Part shown: piece after piece, positions 1-7,783 of the stretch | Numbering within the stretch: the first letter of the stretch is position 1 | How the letters are laid out: each line of letters begins with the position of its first letter | From: Leptolyngbyaceae cyanobacterium C42_A2020_001 | Lineage (GTDB): Bacteria; Cyanobacteriota; Cyanobacteriia; Leptolyngbyales; Leptolyngbyaceae | Length of the DNA stretch: 64,000 bases | NCBI GenBank assembly: GCA_015272515.1 | Contig: JACYLN010000064.1 | Coordinates: 62,001 to 126,000 of the forward strand | Reading direction: 5' to 3' | The notes under the pieces: model-generated | The model's input: only the letters and a program-made list of their open reading frames with translations | What the model was told of the DNA's origin: nothing | The model's database searches: none | Translations under genes and position numbers: made by a program

Positions 1-86
1 GCCAGTAAACCAATGGCAACTAAAACAATTCCCATCCACAGGGGGCTGTTAACTTTGCGGGTGTCGTTTGTCATGTTAGCTGTCAT
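1..86 (-). CDS. Small membrane protein, N-terminal part only
   Basis: The gene runs off the left edge, so only about 28 residues are visible. They read as a polar start followed by a hydrophobic stretch (MGIVLVAIGLLA), which looks like a first transmembrane helix or an uncleaved signal. The start ATG at 86-84 is preceded by an AGGA ribosome site about 8 bases upstream. It lies on the same strand as petJ and the His-rich gene, about 118 bases downstream of the latter, so it may be a third gene of that unit. The family cannot be named from this fragment. Confidence 0.6.
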   Translation of the reverse strand, partial: MTANMTNDTRKVNSPLWMGIVLVAIGLL

Positions 87-204
87 CTCAATTTTCCTAC
101 CTGCATGAATTCACTTCTACAAAGTAGAGAAATTTCATCGCCTGCAATAGCTCCTCAAGATAGATCTGTGTGCAGTCGATTGGGTAGAAATACGACCCTA
201 AGCC

Positions 205-687
205 CTATTGTTTACTCGCCGCAACTTGAACAATTTCCATATCTTGAATTGGTTTGCCCTGAAACACCAAATCATCATGTCCGTTGGTATTGAGCGTTAC
301 CATAATTTTGTTAACACCTGGTTTGAGGCTAGAGTTTGGAATGTGATACCAGGTGCTATACAAACGGGCAACTTTCTGACCGTTGATATACAAATGAGCG
401 TGTCCTTCGTTTGAACGAGCGCTCTTGGTGTTGATTCGTTCAGGCGCAAAGGTGAAATTAGTGACTTTCACTTCTAGATTCCAACCGTTCATTGGGTCAG
501 GATGCACAACCAAATTTACCGTTGGTACTGGTTGCCCTGCCGAAATTTCCACTGCTCTATGTTTGTGGGTTGCGCCAGAATGATGCCGATGATCCGTGCC
601 AGGTTTAGTTTCATGGGCAGCAAGTGATCCGGAGTTGACCACAAGACTGCCAGCGATCGCAGCCGCTCCCAACATAACCATTCTCAT
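205..687 (-). CDS. His-rich exported protein coupled to petJ
   Basis: About 160 residues. A signal peptide (MRMVMLGAAAIAGSLVV, with a likely cut near SLAA-H) is followed by a stretch with six histidines near residues 25-45 (HRHHSGATHKH), then a beta-rich domain with the motif GHAHLYINGQKV. The His-rich segment suggests metal binding, copper being the obvious guess beside petJ, but this is inference; I do not recognise a named family. The ATG at 687-685 shares one base with the petJ stop (TAATG) and has GGGGTGG upstream, so translation is probably coupled to petJ. A GTG at 699 would extend the protein by four residues but fits less well. Confidence 0.8.
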   Translation of the reverse strand: MRMVMLGAAAIAGSLVVNSGSLAAHETKPGTDHRHHSGATHKHRAVEISAGQPVPTVNLVVHPDPMNGWNLEVKVTNFTFAPERINTKSARSNEGHAHLYINGQKVARLYSTWYHIPNSSLKPGVNKIMVTLNTNGHDDLVFQGKPIQDMEIVQVAASKQ

Positions 688-1034
688 TAAGCTTTCCACC
701 CCTGCTCTGATTGATTGAGTACATACTCTGCTACTGCTTGAATTTGTGCATCACTGAGTCTATTTTTGAATGCGGGCATGGCACTTTTTCCATTCGTAAC
801 CTGGTTGATAATCGCATCCAGTGAATCCATCCCATATTGATGTAATACCTCTGCTTTCAGATTTTTGCTGGCATTGATCACATTGTTGCCATTTGCATGA
901 CAGGCAGCACAGTTCGCATTAAATACGTTCGCTCCAGTTGCCAACACATCGGCTGAAGCTTCTGCCCACACTGGACGGATCATTAGCAAAAATAGAGCGA
1001 TCGCGATCGCCAGGGTTGCAAGAACCTTGCTCAT
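687..1034 (-). CDS. petJ: Cytochrome c6
   Basis: Soluble thylakoid-lumen heme protein that carries electrons from cytochrome b6f to photosystem I and replaces plastocyanin when copper is scarce. The 115-residue precursor has a signal peptide (residues 1-24, cut after PVWA), the heme motif CAACH at residues 42-46 and the Met ligand in KSAMPAF. These and GNNVINASKNL closely match PetJ. The start ATG at 1034 has a near-perfect AAGGAGGAG ribosome site; in-frame codons further upstream lack signal-peptide character. It is divergent from a BlaI/BlaR-like pair, consistent with copper control, and is followed without a gap by a coupled His-rich gene. Confidence 0.95.
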   Translation of the reverse strand: MSKVLATLAIAIALFLLMIRPVWAEASADVLATGANVFNANCAACHANGNNVINASKNLKAEVLHQYGMDSLDAIINQVTNGKSAMPAFKNRLSDAQIQAVAEYVLNQSEQGWKA

Positions 1035-1093
1035 ATCTCCTCCTTTCCGGCAGTTTTCTGCTGTTTTCTTTCTAAAAGTCTGTAAAAACCTGT

Positions 1094-1122
1094 CAGGGGC
1101 AATGGTTAAGGTCATGCCCCTG
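1094..1122. promoter_or_regulatory. Inverted repeat upstream of petJ
   Basis: CAGGGGCA (1094-1101) and TGCCCCTG (1115-1122) form perfect 8-base arms around a 13-base spacer. The element lies 60-88 bases upstream of the petJ start and between petJ and petR. It could be an operator or a leader hairpin. No function is proven. Confidence 0.5.
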
Positions 1123-1191
1123 AACCAGGAATAGATGCTTTCGAGAAGCAAACTGTAGATACTGATTATCATGCGGTGAGTGGTTGCCACC

Positions 1192-1212
1192 GTCAAAAGA
1201 CAGACTGTCAAA
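1192..1212. promoter_or_regulatory. Candidate PetR operator
   Basis: GACAG-A-CTGTC (1199-1209) is a perfect interrupted palindrome. It is overlapped by two direct GTCAAA copies (1192-1197 and 1207-1212). It lies in the divergent petJ/petR interval about 80 bases before petR. BlaI/CopY-family repressors bind dyads of broadly this ACA...TGT kind, so it is a reasonable operator for this BlaI-like protein. Assignment is by position and symmetry only. Confidence 0.4.
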
Positions 1213-1288
1213 CTTGGCGTATATAGCCGTTCGCTATCATTCTCGATTTCGCGGTACCCTAATGAGATATTGCTTCCGTCATTACCTC

Positions 1289-1708
1289 ATGGCTGCCTTA
1301 CCGAACCATCGCCCCAAACACCTGTCGCTCGGTCCCTTAGAGCGAGAAATTTTGCACATCGTCTGGGAATTGGGAACCGTTAGCGTCAAAGATGTGCACG
1401 ATCGTATTCTGGCAGATCCCGATCGCGAACTGGCATACACTTCCGTCACAACGGTGTTGAATCGGCTTACGAATAAGGGTTGGCTGGCGCGTGATAAGCA
1501 GAGACGCAGCTTTACCTGGCGATCGCTGATTTCACAGGATCAGGCGAAAGCGCTGGAATCCTATGAGCAGTTGAATCAGTTTTTGGCGGTGAGTAATCCG
1601 GATGTGGTGGCGGCATTTGCCGATAGTTTGGATCAAACCAGTGTGGAGCAACTGGAAGCGATCGCTGCCAAACTCCGCGCCGTTCGCAAAGCTAGGGAGG
1701 CACAGTAA
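1289..1708 (+). CDS. petR: BlaI/CopY-family copper-switch regulator PetR
   Basis: About 139 residues with a BlaI/MecI/CopY winged helix: LSLGPLEREILHIVWELG, then the recognition region YTSVTTVLNRLTNKGWLARD. In Synechocystis sp. PCC 6803 the homologous PetR represses plastocyanin and activates petJ, and its partner protease PetP removes it when copper is present. The divergent position from petJ and the BlaR-type gene overlapping its stop (TAATG) support this identity. The start is uncertain: ATG at 1289 (MAALPNHRPKH) gives the family-like length, while ATG at 1262 and an ATG further upstream are also in frame. No strong ribosome site marks any of them. Confidence 0.8.
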   Translation: MAALPNHRPKHLSLGPLEREILHIVWELGTVSVKDVHDRILADPDRELAYTSVTTVLNRLTNKGWLARDKQRRSFTWRSLISQDQAKALESYEQLNQFLAVSNPDVVAAFADSLDQTSVEQLEAIAAKLRAVRKAREAQ

Positions 1709-2550
1709 TGCATTTCCTAATGATGATTGTAGGACTGGGACTGGCATGGAGTGTTCGTTCTTTTGCCAGTGGCGCAACGGGTAACTTAGCCAAACGCTGG
1801 CAGCAAACATTGGGCTTATTTTTGTTTTCGCCGCTGCTATTGCTGATGACCGCGATCGCCATCCTGTGCATGGGTCCAACCGGGCAAATGCTGGGGCATT
1901 GGGAAGGTTGGTTGAGCTACGATCTGGCGCTGGGGTTTCTGGTGTGGGCGGTTGCCTCTGGCATCAAACTGGCATGGGAAGGACATCAAACCGTTCAACG
2001 ACTTCGCCATAATCCGGTGATTGAAGTTAATGGCAACCCTGCCCGTTTACTGGATACGGCTGAGCTTTATAGCGCTCAGGTGGGCTTCTGGCAACCAGAA
2101 TTGGTTGTGAGTCAGGGCTTGCTGGCGACATTGGATGAGGAACATTTAGCAGCCGTGTTGGTTCACGAACACGCCCACGCCCACTACCACGACACGTTCT
2201 GGTTTTTCTGGCTGGGCTGGCTGCGCCGTCTCACGTGCTGGTTGCCCCATACCGAAGATCTCTGGCAAGATCTGTTGATGCTGCGCGAACTCCGAGCCGA
2301 CCAACACGCGGCAACCCAAGTTGATTCCTTAGTATTGGCAGAATCCTTGCTGTTGGTGGTGAGTGCGCCGTTGATGCAACCGGAGGTTTGTGCCGCGTTC
2401 AGTTGGGCAGCTTCTCGCGATCGCTTGACGGAGCGCATTGATACCCTTCTGGCAGATTCCGCCCCAGCCACGTCCACCAATGGATGGTCAATGACTTGGT
2501 TATTGTTTGTGTTGCTCCCCTTAATGACGATTCCATTTCACGTTGGATGA
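1708..2550 (+). CDS. petP: M56 (BlaR1-like) membrane metalloprotease PetP
   Basis: 280 residues with several hydrophobic helices (about 1-20, 35-56, 70-90 and a C-terminal one near 262-278). The zinc-protease motif is HEHAH at residues 153-157, with a downstream ELRAD motif at 194-198 that probably supplies the third ligand. This is the BlaR1/MecR1 M56 fold without a penicillin-sensor domain. In Synechocystis PetP degrades PetR in response to copper. The ATG shares one base with the petR stop, so the two should be co-translated. Function here is inferred from homology and from petJ next door. Confidence 0.8.
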   Translation: MHFLMMIVGLGLAWSVRSFASGATGNLAKRWQQTLGLFLFSPLLLLMTAIAILCMGPTGQMLGHWEGWLSYDLALGFLVWAVASGIKLAWEGHQTVQRLRHNPVIEVNGNPARLLDTAELYSAQVGFWQPELVVSQGLLATLDEEHLAAVLVHEHAHAHYHDTFWFFWLGWLRRLTCWLPHTEDLWQDLLMLRELRADQHAATQVDSLVLAESLLLVVSAPLMQPEVCAAFSWAASRDRLTERIDTLLADSAPATSTNGWSMTWLLFVLLPLMTIPFHVG

Positions 2551-2551
2551 A

Positions 2552-3217
2552 ATGTCAAACAAAACGCTAGGACTCAGCGATCGCCTTTACAACTACTTGC
2601 TATCTGTTTCCTTACGCGAACCAGATGTTTTGCGGGAACTACGGCAGGAAACTGCCACCCATCCCATGAGCCAGATGCAAATTGCACCAGAGCAGGGACA
2701 ATTCATGGCGTTGTTGGTGCAGTTAATGGGCGCGAAGAAAACGTTGGAAGTGGGAGTCTTTACTGGATACAGTTCATTGGCGGTAGCGTTGGCACTTCCC
2801 CCCGATGGAAAAGTCATTGCCTGTGATGTGAGTGAGGAATACACTGCGATCGCGCGTCGCTATTGGGAAGCAGCCGGAGTCGCTCACAAGATTGATTTAC
2901 GCATTGCTCCTGCTCTGGAAACCTTAGATAGTTTGATCGCCGCTGGACAAATCAACACTTTCGACTTTGCCTTCATTGATGCGGATAAGAGTAATTATGA
3001 GAACTACTATGAGCGATCGCTACAATTAATTCGTCCCGGTGGATTAATCTCGATTGACAATGTACTTTGGTCTGGAGATGTTGCCGACCCCGCAGTGACT
3101 GATAACCGCACCGAAAAAATTCGAGCTTTAAACCAAAAACTGCATCAAGATAAACGCATTACCCTCAGCTTAGTTCCCATTGCTGATGGACTTACTCTTG
3201 CAGTCAAGCATTCCTAA
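2552..3217 (+). CDS. SAM-dependent O-methyltransferase (family 3)
   Basis: 221 residues of the caffeoyl-CoA O-methyltransferase-like family, a class I SAM fold. Visible motifs are EVGVFTGYSSLAVA (SAM-binding glycine loop), the acidic ACDVSEEY, DFAFIDADKSNY (metal and substrate region) and GGLISIDNVLWSG. Bacterial members methylate catechol-type hydroxyls using a divalent metal; the natural substrate is unknown. The gene begins one base after petP ends. I chose ATG at 2552 over TTG at 2543, which would overlap petP. Confidence 0.9.
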   Translation: MSNKTLGLSDRLYNYLLSVSLREPDVLRELRQETATHPMSQMQIAPEQGQFMALLVQLMGAKKTLEVGVFTGYSSLAVALALPPDGKVIACDVSEEYTAIARRYWEAAGVAHKIDLRIAPALETLDSLIAAGQINTFDFAFIDADKSNYENYYERSLQLIRPGGLISIDNVLWSGDVADPAVTDNRTEKIRALNQKLHQDKRITLSLVPIADGLTLAVKHS

Positions 3218-3392
3218 ATCAGACTGTACGATTAATGCTTAACTTAGATCGCATCGTGCACTTGATCAAGTAGTTTATGAGGATGAGCTTTTGCCATCTA
3301 TGCCTTTAGCACTCTTGTATAAGGTATGGCTGAATAGTGCAAACAATTTACTTGAATTGCTTGGGCAAATATGTGGAACTTTTATGGTTGGA

Positions 3393-3455
3393 GAGGTTAA
3401 CCGCACTGCAACTGAAGCTAACAGTAGCGGTAGCTTATCGAGTGCGGTTCAACTC
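3393..3455. terminator. Nested hairpin between convergent genes
   Basis: AACCGCACT (3399-3407) pairs with AGTGCGGTT (3441-3449), extended outward by GAGGTT/AACTC with one bulged base. Inside it AAGCTA pairs with TAGCTT. It lies between the convergent methyltransferase and acetyltransferase genes, which fits transcription termination on both strands. No clear T-run follows, so it may instead be a structured repeat. Confidence 0.4.
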
Positions 3456-3466
3456 GATCGCCGATA

Positions 3467-3949
3467 TCAATCAGCTCGGTTCAGGCGATACACGTCGCAA
3501 TCATCTTCACCAAACCGCCGATGTTCGACCAATTGGAATCCCAGGCGTTCATAGAAACGGTGGGCCCGGGAATTACTGGCAAGCGGATCAACCAGTACCG
3601 CCATCACGGTAGGGTTAGCGAAACATCGGGCAATGACAAGCCGCATGATTTTTGTGCCGTATCCTTTACCTAGATCTTGTTCCTCCCCAATCCAGATATC
3701 AATGGCGCGAAGATTTTCTGTGACATTGCCCCAGTAGTGGCTCTCCTCATGGGCTGGATTAATGATTTGAACGAAACCAATAGGGCGACCTTCAATTTCA
3801 GCAATTAATTGCTCCCGCCAGTCGAGATCTCGATTTAGCTCTACCTCCCAGTGCCAATCATCATTGGGATCGGAGGCAATCACATGGGGTTGCTCATCCC
3901 AATGATGCAGCAGGTCAAGATCGGCGAGTGTGGCAGGGCGTAGGTTCAT
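3467..3949 (-). CDS. GNAT-family N-acetyltransferase
   Basis: About 160 residues. The pattern MNLRPATLADLDLLHHWDEQ, IEGRPIGFVQI, GKGYGTKIMRL (acetyl-CoA loop) and NSRAHRFYERLGF matches the RimJ/RimL and aminoglycoside 6'-N-acetyltransferase-like branch of GNAT. The substrate cannot be told from sequence; drug resistance should not be assumed. ATG at 3949 was preferred to the adjacent TTG at 3952. It ends 14 bases before the gltD stop side and is on the same strand as gltD. Confidence 0.85.
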   Translation of the reverse strand: MNLRPATLADLDLLHHWDEQPHVIASDPNDDWHWEVELNRDLDWREQLIAEIEGRPIGFVQIINPAHEESHYWGNVTENLRAIDIWIGEEQDLGKGYGTKIMRLVIARCFANPTVMAVLVDPLASNSRAHRFYERLGFQLVEHRRFGEDDCDVYRLNRAD

Positions 3950-3963
3950 CAAAGGCTCATTTA

Positions 3964-5442
3964 TCAGGGCAAATCAGAGTGACCCATCAGGTAGCGATCG
4001 CACGCCCGTGCGGCTTCTCGTCCTTCATTGATTGCCCACACCACCAGACTTTGCCCTCGACGACAATCGCCTGCGGCAAACACCTTATCCAGACTGGTAG
4101 CATACTTGCCATACTCAGCTTTGATGTTGCTGCGAACGTCTTTTTCCAGTCCCAGGGCATCGACTAAGGGTTGTTCAGGACCCAGGAAGCCCATCGCCAG
4201 CAACACGAGTTGGGCCGGAACCACCCGCTCTGTTCCGGGAACGTGTTTCGGGATAAATGCCCCTTTCTCGTTCCGCTCCCACTGCACCTCAACTGTATGC
4301 ACCGCTTTCACATTGCCGGTTTCATCGCCTTCAAACTTGGTCGCCGTGGTGATGTAAACACGGGGATCGTCCCCAAACTTCGCCGCAGCCTCTTCTTGCC
4401 CGTAGTCCATCTTGTAAACTTTGGGCCATTCCGGCCAGGGGTTGTCGGCTGCCCGTTGCATCGGCGGTTGAGGCATGATTTCCACCTGGGTCACACTGTT
4501 GCAGCCATGCCGAATCGAGGTGCCCACACAGTCCGTTCCCGTGTCGCCGCCGCCAATAATCACCACATCTTTGCCAGCCGCAGAGAGAGGCGTTTCGGTG
4601 TTGTCCAGCACCGCTTTAGTGTTGGCAGTGAGGAAGTCCATTGCAAAGTGAATCCCCTTTAAATCCCGCCCTTCGATCGGTAAATCACGGGGCTTGGTGG
4701 CTCCGGTACACAGGACGATAGCATCAAAGTCGTTCAGCAATTGTTCCGCCGAAATATCCTTACCAATTTCGGTGTTGCAAACGAATGTTACGCCTTCAGC
4801 TTCCAACACCTTGAGGCGACGCAACACCACCTGTTCCTTATCCAGCTTCATGTTGGGAATGCCATACATCAGCAAACCACCGGGGCGATCGGCGCGTTCA
4901 TACACCGTGACCCAATGACCCGCCGTATTCAGTTGCGCCGCTGCTGACAAACCAGCCGGACCAGAGCCAACCACGGCAATTTTCTTCCCGGTGCGCTTGC
5001 TAGGTGTTTGCGGCTCAATCCAGCCATTCTCCCAACCCTTCTCAATGATGGAATACTCAATGTTCTTAATGGTCACGGGCGGATTATGAATGCCCAATAC
5101 GCACGACCCTTCGCAGGGAGCGGGACACACCCGTCCGGTGAATTCGGGGAAGTTGTTGGTTTTGTGCAGGCGATCGAGGGCTTCTTTCCACAAACCGCGA
5201 TAGACGAGATCATTCCATTCGGGGATTAGGTTATTGATGGGACAACCGCTTGCCATGCCGCTGATTAGGGTTCCAGTGTGGCAGAAAGGTGTGCCGCAGT
5301 CCATGCAGCGTGCGCCCTGATTCCGCAACCGCTCTTCTGGCATGGGGAGGTGAAATTCGTCCCAGTTACGAATGCGAGTCAGCGGTTCTAATTCCGAAGG
5401 AGCTTCGCGCAGAAATTCAATAAAGCCAGTGGGTTTGCCCAT
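3964..5442 (-). CDS. gltD: Glutamate synthase small subunit
   Basis: 492 residues. GltD oxidises NAD(P)H and passes electrons through FAD and Fe-S clusters to the large subunit, which makes glutamate from glutamine and 2-oxoglutarate. The N-terminal cysteines (CMDCGTPFC near 46-54, [15 protein letters not shown]) bind Fe-S clusters. [12 protein letters not shown] is the FAD-binding Rossmann motif and [11 protein letters not shown] the NAD(P)H one. The length is normal and the start has GAGGAA upstream. Its partner gltB is on the same strand about 3.5 kb upstream, separated by an islet of unrelated small genes. Confidence 0.97.
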   Translation of the reverse strand: MGKPTGFIEFLREAPSELEPLTRIRNWDEFHLPMPEERLRNQGARCMDCGTPFCHTGTLISGMASGCPINNLIPEWNDLVYRGLWKEALDRLHKTNNFPEFTGRVCPAPCEGSCVLGIHNPPVTIKNIEYSIIEKGWENGWIEPQTPSKRTGKKIAVVGSGPAGLSAAAQLNTAGHWVTVYERADRPGGLLMYGIPNMKLDKEQVVLRRLKVLEAEGVTFVCNTEIGKDISAEQLLNDFDAIVLCTGATKPRDLPIEGRDLKGIHFAMDFLTANTKAVLDNTETPLSAAGKDVVIIGGGDTGTDCVGTSIRHGCNSVTQVEIMPQPPMQRAADNPWPEWPKVYKMDYGQEEAAAKFGDDPRVYITTATKFEGDETGNVKAVHTVEVQWERNEKGAFIPKHVPGTERVVPAQLVLLAMGFLGPEQPLVDALGLEKDVRSNIKAEYGKYATSLDKVFAAGDCRRGQSLVVWAINEGREAARACDRYLMGHSDLP

Positions 5443-5519
5443 GAGTCGTTCCTCGTGTTGGAGTTAAGCTAGGTAGAAGAAGGGATCGGTTAATTTGGGG
5501 AGATTAAAGAAAGAACGCT

Positions 5520-5801
5520 ATGACAATGCAGGTACCAGAAAATCCAAGCAATAACGACATTCGAGAAGCTTTGATCCAATTAGGTAATCAAGTTAGTCAG
5601 CTAAGTGATAAAGTTGACAGATTTGATGACAAGGTATAGAAACTTGACTACAAGTTTGATACGTGTCAGAAAGGGACAGATGGCATGGTAAGAATGGCGA
5701 CAACGATCATTATTGCTACGGTTTCGGCAGTCATCTTTTCTGGTTTGACTCCTGCGTTTACAGCTATTATCACAGCTTTGTCAGCCTCAAATGCGGGGTA
5801 A
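5520..5801 (+). pseudogene. Small coiled-coil/membrane protein gene with amber stop
   Basis: Reading from ATG at 5520 gives 94 in-frame codons to TAA at 5799-5801, interrupted only by TAG at 5637-5639 (codon 40). The first part is a heptad-like helix (GNQVSQLSDKVDRFDDKV). After the stop the frame continues with KLDYKFD and then one hydrophobic helix (TTIIIATVSAVIFSGL). A helix plus a C-terminal membrane anchor that stays open through the stop strongly suggests a recently broken gene. It lies opposite gltD and the islet genes, inside the gltD upstream region. Family unknown. Confidence 0.75.
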
Positions 5802-5809
5802 AGAATTAT

Positions 5810-6502
5810 CTAGCTCATATCAATGACCTCACGAATTACTAACATTTCATTCCCTCCTTTCTGCAATTCATAATCAACGGGTTGAATCGAGGCATCATAA
5901 CTTTTTTGAAAGTATTGAATCACAGGATCTAGATGGGGCGATCGCTTTAACATTAGCGTCAGTAGTGGGAAAATCCGAACTTCATCAGCAACTCGTAATA
6001 TTTCCTGAATCGATTGAATGTGAAACTCTACATCAAAATGATCAGAATATAGAAACAAGAAATGGGAACAAAGGGCTAAGGGAAATTGCTTTGATTCAAA
6101 TGGGAGAACTGGTAGTTCTGCGGTGATGTAACGTCTTTCTTGTTTACCAATTTCGTAATCTTCTAAAAAAGCTGCTAAAACTTTCTCTCGATTGGCTCTC
6201 AGTTCCGCTGGTGAGCCATGATAAGACCAGATCCAATCATCCGATGTTGCTTCAATCTGAGCAATAATGTCATCTACAACCGCAGCAAATCTGGCTTGAA
6301 TTTCAGCTCCAGTAAATTCATAAATGGGATCAATTGAAGTGATAGTGCAACCGCACTTTGTTCCTTCAGCATTGAAGCTGGCAGGGCCATCTCCCACTCC
6401 TAAAATGGGTTTCGCGAAATCGGTAGCGGTAAGATTAAACATTTTTTGATACTCATCCAGCGATCGCCCAAAGGGCACGACCTTTTCTAATACCATGGCC
6501 AT
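5810..6502 (-). CDS. SAM-methyltransferase-like protein
   Basis: 230 residues with a class I methyltransferase pattern: GVGDGPASFNAEG as glycine loop (about residues 35-47), ITSIDPIY as the acidic end of strand 2, and LALCSHFLFLY as motif IV near residue 150. Substrate unknown. It is the last gene of the minus-strand islet and starts two bases after the DUF4926 gene ends, so the two are probably co-translated. ATG at 6502 is taken as the start; ATG at 6496 is the alternative. Confidence 0.7.
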   Translation of the reverse strand: MAMVLEKVVPFGRSLDEYQKMFNLTATDFAKPILGVGDGPASFNAEGTKCGCTITSIDPIYEFTGAEIQARFAAVVDDIIAQIEATSDDWIWSYHGSPAELRANREKVLAAFLEDYEIGKQERRYITAELPVLPFESKQFPLALCSHFLFLYSDHFDVEFHIQSIQEILRVADEVRIFPLLTLMLKRSPHLDPVIQYFQKSYDASIQPVDYELQKGGNEMLVIREVIDMS

Positions 6503-6504
6503 TG

Positions 6505-6747
6505 TTAATACCTAGAGCGCGATCGCGCTGACAAAACCTGATCCGACTGTAATGCTTGAACCGCAGAAATCGGAACTGTGACAACTGCGATTGTTTCTCC
6601 TACTGCATTAAAAACCTCTAAAATACACCCCTGATCACCACCATTGGGATGAGGTACAAAATCAACAAGTACCGCAATATCTCCTGCCTTTAGCTGTTCT
6701 TCTGGGACATCACGAGTTAGAGTAACTTCCTGATATAGCTCAAGCAT
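6505..6747 (-). CDS. DUF4926 domain protein
   Basis: 80 residues. The pattern LYQEVTLTRDVPEEQLKAGD...GETIAVVTVPISAVQAL matches the small beta-barrel DUF4926 family (ELLxxVxLxxDlPexxLxxGd at the start, VAVVTxP near the end). No activity is established for the family. Its first eight bases overlap the end of the DUF6883 gene (ATGCTTGA), and genes of these two families are found next to each other elsewhere, which suggests a functional pair. A second, diverged DUF4926 gene lies about 1.3 kb upstream in the same islet. Confidence 0.8.
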   Translation of the reverse strand: MLELYQEVTLTRDVPEEQLKAGDIAVLVDFVPHPNGGDQGCILEVFNAVGETIAVVTVPISAVQALQSDQVLSARSRSRY

Positions 6748-7081
6748 TACTATGAGGCTCCCTAAGTGGTTTTAGCGTTACAAACTGAAATTTATTATCA
6801 ATCTTCCGCTGTATCCATATTGTAGCTACTGACAAAGTTGTCTGATTCACTCCATCTAGGTCTCCATCAACACGATAAAATTGACCATACTCATTTTCCC
6901 CATCCTCTACTGCCTCTATTGAACTAACTAAACTTCTGATAGCTGCTTTCAAAGTTTCTGGATTTTTTTCTGTAAAACCTGCTTGAGCTAAAAATTGGGA
7001 CTTGTCATTACGGGACTTAAAAATAAGAAAATACTTTGTAAGTTTTGGATCGAGTATTTCAGCATCCGCAGGAATTTTCAT
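6740..7081 (-). CDS. DUF6883 domain protein
   Basis: 113 residues. The order IPADAEILDPKLTKYFL, then KSQFLAQAGF, YGQFYRVDGDLDGVN and VATIWIQR resembles DUF6883: a conserved (I)DPRKLxxYLL start, a KAxFF region, and a GxxxxVxGxLxGPNG...VxTVW strand pair. Biochemical function is unknown. It overlaps the following DUF4926 gene by eight bases. Pairing with DUF4926 has the look of an effector/partner or toxin/immunity unit, but that is inference from size and arrangement only. Confidence 0.7.
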   Translation of the reverse strand: MKIPADAEILDPKLTKYFLIFKSRNDKSQFLAQAGFTEKNPETLKAAIRSLVSSIEAVEDGENEYGQFYRVDGDLDGVNQTTLSVATIWIQRKIDNKFQFVTLKPLREPHSNA

Positions 7082-7108
7082 ACTGATAAAGTGCGATCGC
7101 TCTTCCTA

Positions 7109-7771
7109 TTAGGTAGCTGCATTCCTCAACTGCTGAATAAAGTCCTTGTAATATTCTTCATAAGACCCTTCAAAATTATCCATCCCTTTTTTGGTTAAAT
7201 AGCCGCTATGTTTAGCTGTCTTTGGATCTTCAATATAGCTATAGATATACTTTGGGTAATCTGGATCTTCATGCCAGGTAATATTAAAAGCTGCAAGTTT
7301 TGGAAAGAATGTCATGTTTGCATAAGCTTTTATATTGTCATGAATCCACCAGGCTAATGCTGTCCAATCATGAGTGCGCTCATAGTATGGAATAAATGAA
7401 GTTACAACAACACAAGCTGTTGCCCCCATGAATCCTTTTGAATCTCGCCGATCCCAAATGTGACCTGCATAATTCTTTTCATTAGCAGCACAGTTATACT
7501 GATTCTTATTTTCTGCACCTTTCTTATTCACTGCACAAGATCGATAAGCCGAACGAATAGTAATTCGACCCAAAGCATCTTGAATGGGTTCAAGAACATT
7601 TTCGCAAAGTTGTTTTCCAACTTTGATAGCTAACCCAGGATCATCAGGAATATTGGGAATTTTTTCAATCTGAGAAATTTCAGAATACAAAAATTCACGC
7701 ATAAAAAAGCTTTTGGAAAGTTGCACTCGCCCAAGCTCTTCTAAGGCTTTTACTGATTCTGGCTTTTTCAT
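7109..7771 (-). CDS. M15-like zinc peptidase (putative)
   Basis: 220 residues without a signal peptide. SKSFFMREFLYSEI near the start and ITIRSAYRSCAVN (about 70-82) resemble the substrate side of VanY/M15 carboxypeptidases. YAGHIWD (H104) and FNITWHEDP (H167) would be two zinc ligands. The usual HxxGxAxD aspartate is not obvious: D107 or C120 (GATAC) may take its place, so catalysis is uncertain. Family members with this pattern are known as uncharacterised cyanobacterial proteins. A cell-wall peptidase inside a cluster of small unknown genes could be an effector. Confidence 0.55.
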   Translation of the reverse strand: MKKPESVKALEELGRVQLSKSFFMREFLYSEISQIEKIPNIPDDPGLAIKVGKQLCENVLEPIQDALGRITIRSAYRSCAVNKKGAENKNQYNCAANEKNYAGHIWDRRDSKGFMGATACVVVTSFIPYYERTHDWTALAWWIHDNIKAYANMTFFPKLAAFNITWHEDPDYPKYIYSYIEDPKTAKHSGYLTKKGMDNFEGSYEEYYKDFIQQLRNAAT

Positions 7772-7783
7772 AGTATTTATTCA

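Noticed and set aside
687-1211. Longer cytochrome c6 start at 1211
   Set aside because: The added 59 residues bury the signal peptide; ATG 1034 has the strong ribosome site.
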